22,898 nucleotides of DNA from a virus. Under the pieces are notes generated by a model. The model searched no databases and was not told where the DNA came from. It was given only the letters and a program-made list of their open reading frames with translations. The translations under genes were made by a program, and so were the position numbers. Location of the stretch: positions 1 through 22,898 of IMG/VR virus record IMGVR_UViG_3300025890_000172; one strand, given 5' to 3'. Shown here in pieces: positions 19,786-22,898 of the stretch. Within the stretch, counting starts at the first letter, position 1; each line of letters starts with the position of its first letter.

Positions 19786-22700
19786 TTACGCGGCGAACTG
19801 TTGCTGTGACAGCGCACCGGCTTGAGGTGACAAAGCACCGGCAGGCATCTGTTGTTGTCTCATTTGCTCTTCCTCTTCTTCCTCGGTGCGGCCGTTGAGC
19901 AGCATGGCTAGAACCACGGCGACTATGGTTGCGAAGGGGTAGCTAAAGAATTGGATGCGCGGGTTCTGGGCGTTGCGAAACTGCTCTTGTAAAACCTTTG
20001 CCGTAAGCGGCATCACCTTCTTTGCAAGCTTTGGGTTTGCAAGGTACACCCAAACAGGGTCTACAGCGATTTCTTTAAGGCTTCGGATGTAAGTGCGGTG
20101 GTTATCAAGCTTCTTTTCGTGGTCTTTAAATACTTGCTGCATAAAGTTATCTTCAGCGAAAGCCTTGGACCCTATCAGCTCCGCAGTATTCTTTTTCTCT
20201 TCTTCAAAGAACTCTATTGCGGAGGCAAGAGTGCGTATTTCTCGTTTTTGCTGCGGGTTGTTTTCTAAGTAAACTTTAACCTTGTCCTGTAGGTTTATAA
20301 GCTCTTTGACGATAGCACTTTTGTTCTTTGCGCCTTCTATTTCCAAATAGGGCAGCAAAGCACTCTCAAAACTACGGCTATTGTAACTAGTACGTTGCCC
20401 AGTCAGATCATTGTAACCTTTGGCATCAATCTCATTTGTAAAACCAAAGCCAGAGGGACCCGTGGCGATGCCGTGGCCGATTTCATGTAATAATGTGGTG
20501 ACGCTATATAAATCAGTTATCACACCAAGCTTGGGCGCAACCGCGTTTGGATTTAAACCCCATACGGTGCCCTCTTGATTGGATTGTCCTCGCCTAAATG
20601 CACCCCGTACCATTTCGCTATTAGACTGACCATAATCAGAAATCATTGCTTTTTGGTCATCAAACATTTTAACGGTGATATTTAGAGCCTTCGCAAGCGC
20701 AAGCGCCGTGTCGATGTCTTGAATGCCGTTCTCGTACTTGGTGCCCTTCTTACCAATTTCAAAGACTGCACGTAACTCGGGAAGCTGTGCTTTTACCTGA
20801 TCGGGTGTAGCAGGCTGGGAGCCGAGCATCTTGTTGACGAGCGACTTCATATTAAATGGGGATTGCTGTTGCGGCTGCTGGGCAGGAGGGGTCGCTAGGA
20901 CTCCAGTATTCCCTTGTTGGGCGAGGTCTTGGTCGAAGGATTGTCCTGCATCGGGACCGGCTGGCCCTCGTCCTCCGCGTCCATCTCCGCTAAGAGATCC
21001 CAGTCCGTCTCTTTGCTTAATTGCTTCGACGACTTTTCGAGCAGCGTTGGCGTAATCAGGCGCATCATCGTCTTCGTATCCACGGCTCTCATTCCCTTCG
21101 GTTTGCTTTGCTGTATCATATAGGCGCTTCTCAGGATACCACAACAGGGCCTGTAGGTCACTCATAGTTAGCTGTTGATTGCTGTTTTGGCGTATAGCAG
21201 GCTCGTCCTGTAGGCGTCCAAGAGCGCGGGTAAATACCTCACGGATGAAATTACGCTCTGCGGCACCTTTTGGAGCCTCTTGCTGCCCGTCTAAGTAGCC
21301 CGACAAACCGTTGCCAGATTTGCGTATCTCAGGGCTTAAAAGGTTAAGCACCTCGCGCCATGCTGGGTCCATAGACAGCTTGGCTGTAGCCTGTGCAAAA
21401 GCGTTTAACTGCGCGACAGACATATTGGGTTTTATGGTTACAGGCGCTTTAGAATAAAGCTTACGAAGCACCCGACGCTCGGCGTTTGACAGCCCATTGA
21501 TCAGGTCTTTGATCTCGCCGCGTTTCTTCTTTTCCATAGCAGGGTTTGGCACAACCAAAGTACCGCGCCAACGTCCGACAGTCCGCATAAGCCAGCGGTC
21601 CATCGTGAGAGCGTCGAAGTTGCCATATAGATTGCTAAAGAAACCGTTGCCGATCTTTGGCCCAAGTATTGAGGCACCGCGAACAAGGGTTCCCTTGCCT
21701 TCGCCGGTGACATCAACTTTGTATTCTTTTTCTATTGTTCGCACAGGTACCTGTGAGTTCATAAAGTCCGCAAGCCGTACATGGTCACCGTCAAACTTGT
21801 CGAGCATTGTGTGGTACATTTTTAGACCACTGTTTATACCCTTGGCTGCGGTCCCTATGCCTGCCTTGCTTGGGAAACGACCTGTGCGCTGCAAAGTCTC
21901 ATAGACCTCGGCAGCTAATTCAAAGTTCTTGTCTACCTTGAGGCCATTAGACGTCACAGCCAATGCCCAAACAAACTGGAGCTTGTGCTTAGGGCTTGTG
22001 AGTACTTCGGGGTAGACTTCGCCCAATGTCTCTAGGGCCTCGGTAACGGTGCGATCATACCAACCAATGGCATTCTGGTTGTCTTTGATTGCTTCCAAGG
22101 CGTCCGCGTAAACAAAGTCAGCCAAGCGATCAATGTTCTCTGGGGTGACCTGTGTCAGATCAATGCCTGCGCTTTTCTGCGATGCTAGTGATTTGGCTTG
22201 CAGATCAAGCTTAAAATCGCGGCCCTTGGTGTAAACCTTGCGGCGGGCGAAATCAAAAGAACGTGCAAGGCTGTTCTCTAGTGGGGTGCCACTGACTTCT
22301 CCAGTTGGGACGTTGTCAGTCAGCGCAGGCTTAGATGCGTCGAAGTCCTCGTCAAACGCCAGATCGGTGCCGCCGGTGCTTGTCGGGGGCTGCTGACGAC
22401 GGCCACTGCGGGCTTGCTGTCTCAACACACGTTCAACGTAAGGCATGATGTGTCGGTTGATTAGGCTTTCGCTGATGCCGTCGGACTTGAGCTTGCTGAC
22501 GACATCCATAGCCGCCACTGCGGGGTCACTGCCAAGGTTATATTGCAGTTCATCGAGGGCAGTCAGCAGTCTCCCGCGCTCGGCAGGGGTCAGGCTTTTG
22601 TTTGCTGCAAGGCCTTGGCGCAGTTTCTCAAGCTGGGCGCGGTTGTCATCGATGCCCTGTTGCACGGCTGGACTGCGGCCCTGTGGCTGCTGTTGCTGTT

Positions 22701-22898
22701 GGGCGGTGCCTGCTGATGACTGGGCTGCGGAGGGTCCGAAGCCTGCGAGGCGGCGTTGGTTGTGGGCATCGTTGCCATCGGGTTCAGCGATACGCAGACC
22801 ATCAATGGTGGCATCAGAAGACAGCACACTGTTAAGAATACTGATCCAATCGGTGAGGCCTGTGATCTGGTTGTTTTCGCCTGCCAAGTTGCGGCGGG
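19786..22898 (-). CDS. Giant virion/ejected protein with HEIGH metallopeptidase motif (5' end outside window)
   Basis: At least 1036 residues; the frame is open to the right edge, so the N-terminus is missing (a TTG at 22887 could be read as a start but has no visible support). Numbering from that TTG: 55-180 is Gln-rich and linker-like, and 240-560 is helical with LTMDRWLMRTVGRWRG. Next are a Gly/Pro/Gln-rich linker (about 640-680) and a zinc-peptidase-like domain with TLLHEIGHGIATG (H801 region, bases 20473-20487). After that come a long charged helix and one transmembrane segment (about 978-999, ATIVAVVLAMLLNG). The tail has a run of six Glu and is Gln-rich. Multi-domain proteins of this sort in podophages are internal virion (polyvalent) proteins injected with the DNA. 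The peptidase role is inferred from HExxH only. Confidence 0.78.
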   Translation of the reverse strand, partial: RRNLAGENNQITGLTDWISILNSVLSSDATIDGLRIAEPDGNDAHNQRRLAGFGPSAAQSSAGTAQQQQQPQGRSPAVQQGIDDNRAQLEKLRQGLAANKSLTPAERGRLLTALDELQYNLGSDPAVAAMDVVSKLKSDGISESLINRHIMPYVERVLRQQARSGRRQQPPTSTGGTDLAFDEDFDASKPALTDNVPTGEVSGTPLENSLARSFDFARRKVYTKGRDFKLDLQAKSLASQKSAGIDLTQVTPENIDRLADFVYADALEAIKDNQNAIGWYDRTVTEALETLGEVYPEVLTSPKHKLQFVWALAVTSNGLKVDKNFELAAEVYETLQRTGRFPSKAGIGTAAKGINSGLKMYHTMLDKFDGDHVRLADFMNSQVPVRTIEKEYKVDVTGEGKGTLVRGASILGPKIGNGFFSNLYGNFDALTMDRWLMRTVGRWRGTLVVPNPAMEKKKRGEIKDLINGLSNAERRVLRKLYSKAPVTIKPNMSVAQLNAFAQATAKLSMDPAWREVLNLLSPEIRKSGNGLSGYLDGQQEAPKGAAERNFIREVFTRALGRLQDEPAIRQNSNQQLTMSDLQALLWYPEKRLYDTAKQTEGNESRGYEDDDAPDYANAARKVVEAIKQRDGLGSLSGDGRGGRGPAGPDAGQSFDQDLAQQGNTGVLATPPAQQPQQQSPFNMKSLVNKMLGSQPATPDQVKAQLPELRAVFEIGKKGTKYENGIQDIDTALALAKALNITVKMFDDQKAMISDYGQSNSEMVRGAFRRGQSNQEGTVWGLNPNAVAPKLGVITDLYSVTTLLHEIGHGIATGPSGFGFTNEIDAKGYNDLTGQRTSYNSRSFESALLPYLEIEGAKNKSAIVKELINLQDKVKVYLENNPQQKREIRTLASAIEFFEEEKKNTAELIGSKAFAEDNFMQQVFKDHEKKLDNHRTYIRSLKEIAVDPVWVYLANPKLAKKVMPLTAKVLQEQFRNAQNPRIQFFSYPFATIVAVVLAMLLNGRTEEEEEEQMRQQQMPAGALSPQAGALSQQQFAA

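Noticed and set aside
1-22898. CRISPR arrays or insertion sequences
   Set aside because: No regularly spaced repeats, transposase motifs or terminal inverted repeats seen.

Overview
This window is a double-stranded DNA tailed phage (or prophage) genome segment, most likely a podovirus of an alphaproteobacterium, probably marine. It carries a complete T7-type replication and transcription block: single-subunit RNA polymerase, gp2.5-like SSB, endonuclease I, primase-helicase and family-A DNA polymerase. It also carries a tyrosine integrase and a head, packaging and lysis block that does not look like T7. The host guess is tentative. It rests on a holin of the gene-transfer-agent type, on a tRNA-Tyr-like attachment site and on my recollection of similar terminase and capsid proteins in marine alphaproteobacterial phages.

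Layout: nearly everything is transcribed leftward (minus strand). In transcription order the late block runs from the right edge to about 9543. It holds a giant virion protein with an HEIGH metalloprotease motif and its N-terminus cut by the window, an 18-residue microprotein, a 90-residue protein, TerS, TerL, portal, an 88-residue protein, scaffold, major capsid protein, a 105-residue protein, a head-tail adaptor, several small membrane proteins, a GH108 endolysin and an exported 71-residue protein. It ends at a Rho-independent terminator at 9505-9528. The control region 9208-9504 holds a tRNA-Tyr-like attP candidate and a phage-promoter candidate. The early/middle block then runs integrase, RNA polymerase, SSB, endonuclease I, a 41-residue basic protein, primase-helicase and DNA polymerase.

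Four things stand out. (1) The major capsid gene is interrupted by a 265-nt group I intron (13042-13306) with no ORF. Its P1 helix, core and 3' end match the T4 td type, and splicing restores one 294-residue protein. (2) Between primase-helicase and polymerase sits a three-gene cassette on the opposite strand (1920-2624). It has a strong sigma70-type promoter whose spacer is a perfect palindrome, two very acidic small proteins with an identical duplicated 25-nt leader, and a 65-residue HTH regulator. This is the architecture of an anti-CRISPR (acr-aca) operon or of a minimal immunity switch. (3) The anticodon and variable arms of a tRNA-Tyr(GTA) lie just upstream of the integrase, which suggests the integration site. 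(4) A 25-nt sequence occurs in two copies, upstream of the integrase and between RNA polymerase and SSB; it is a good candidate for the cognate promoter of the phage RNA polymerase.

How the parts would work together: on infection, host polymerase would transcribe the integrase-RNAP region and the rightward cassette. The phage RNAP would then use its own promoters for replication and late genes. For lysogeny the integrase would recombine attP with a host tRNA-Tyr gene. No cI-type repressor is visible other than the small HTH protein. No tail-tube, nozzle or fibre genes are visible; they presumably lie beyond the right edge.
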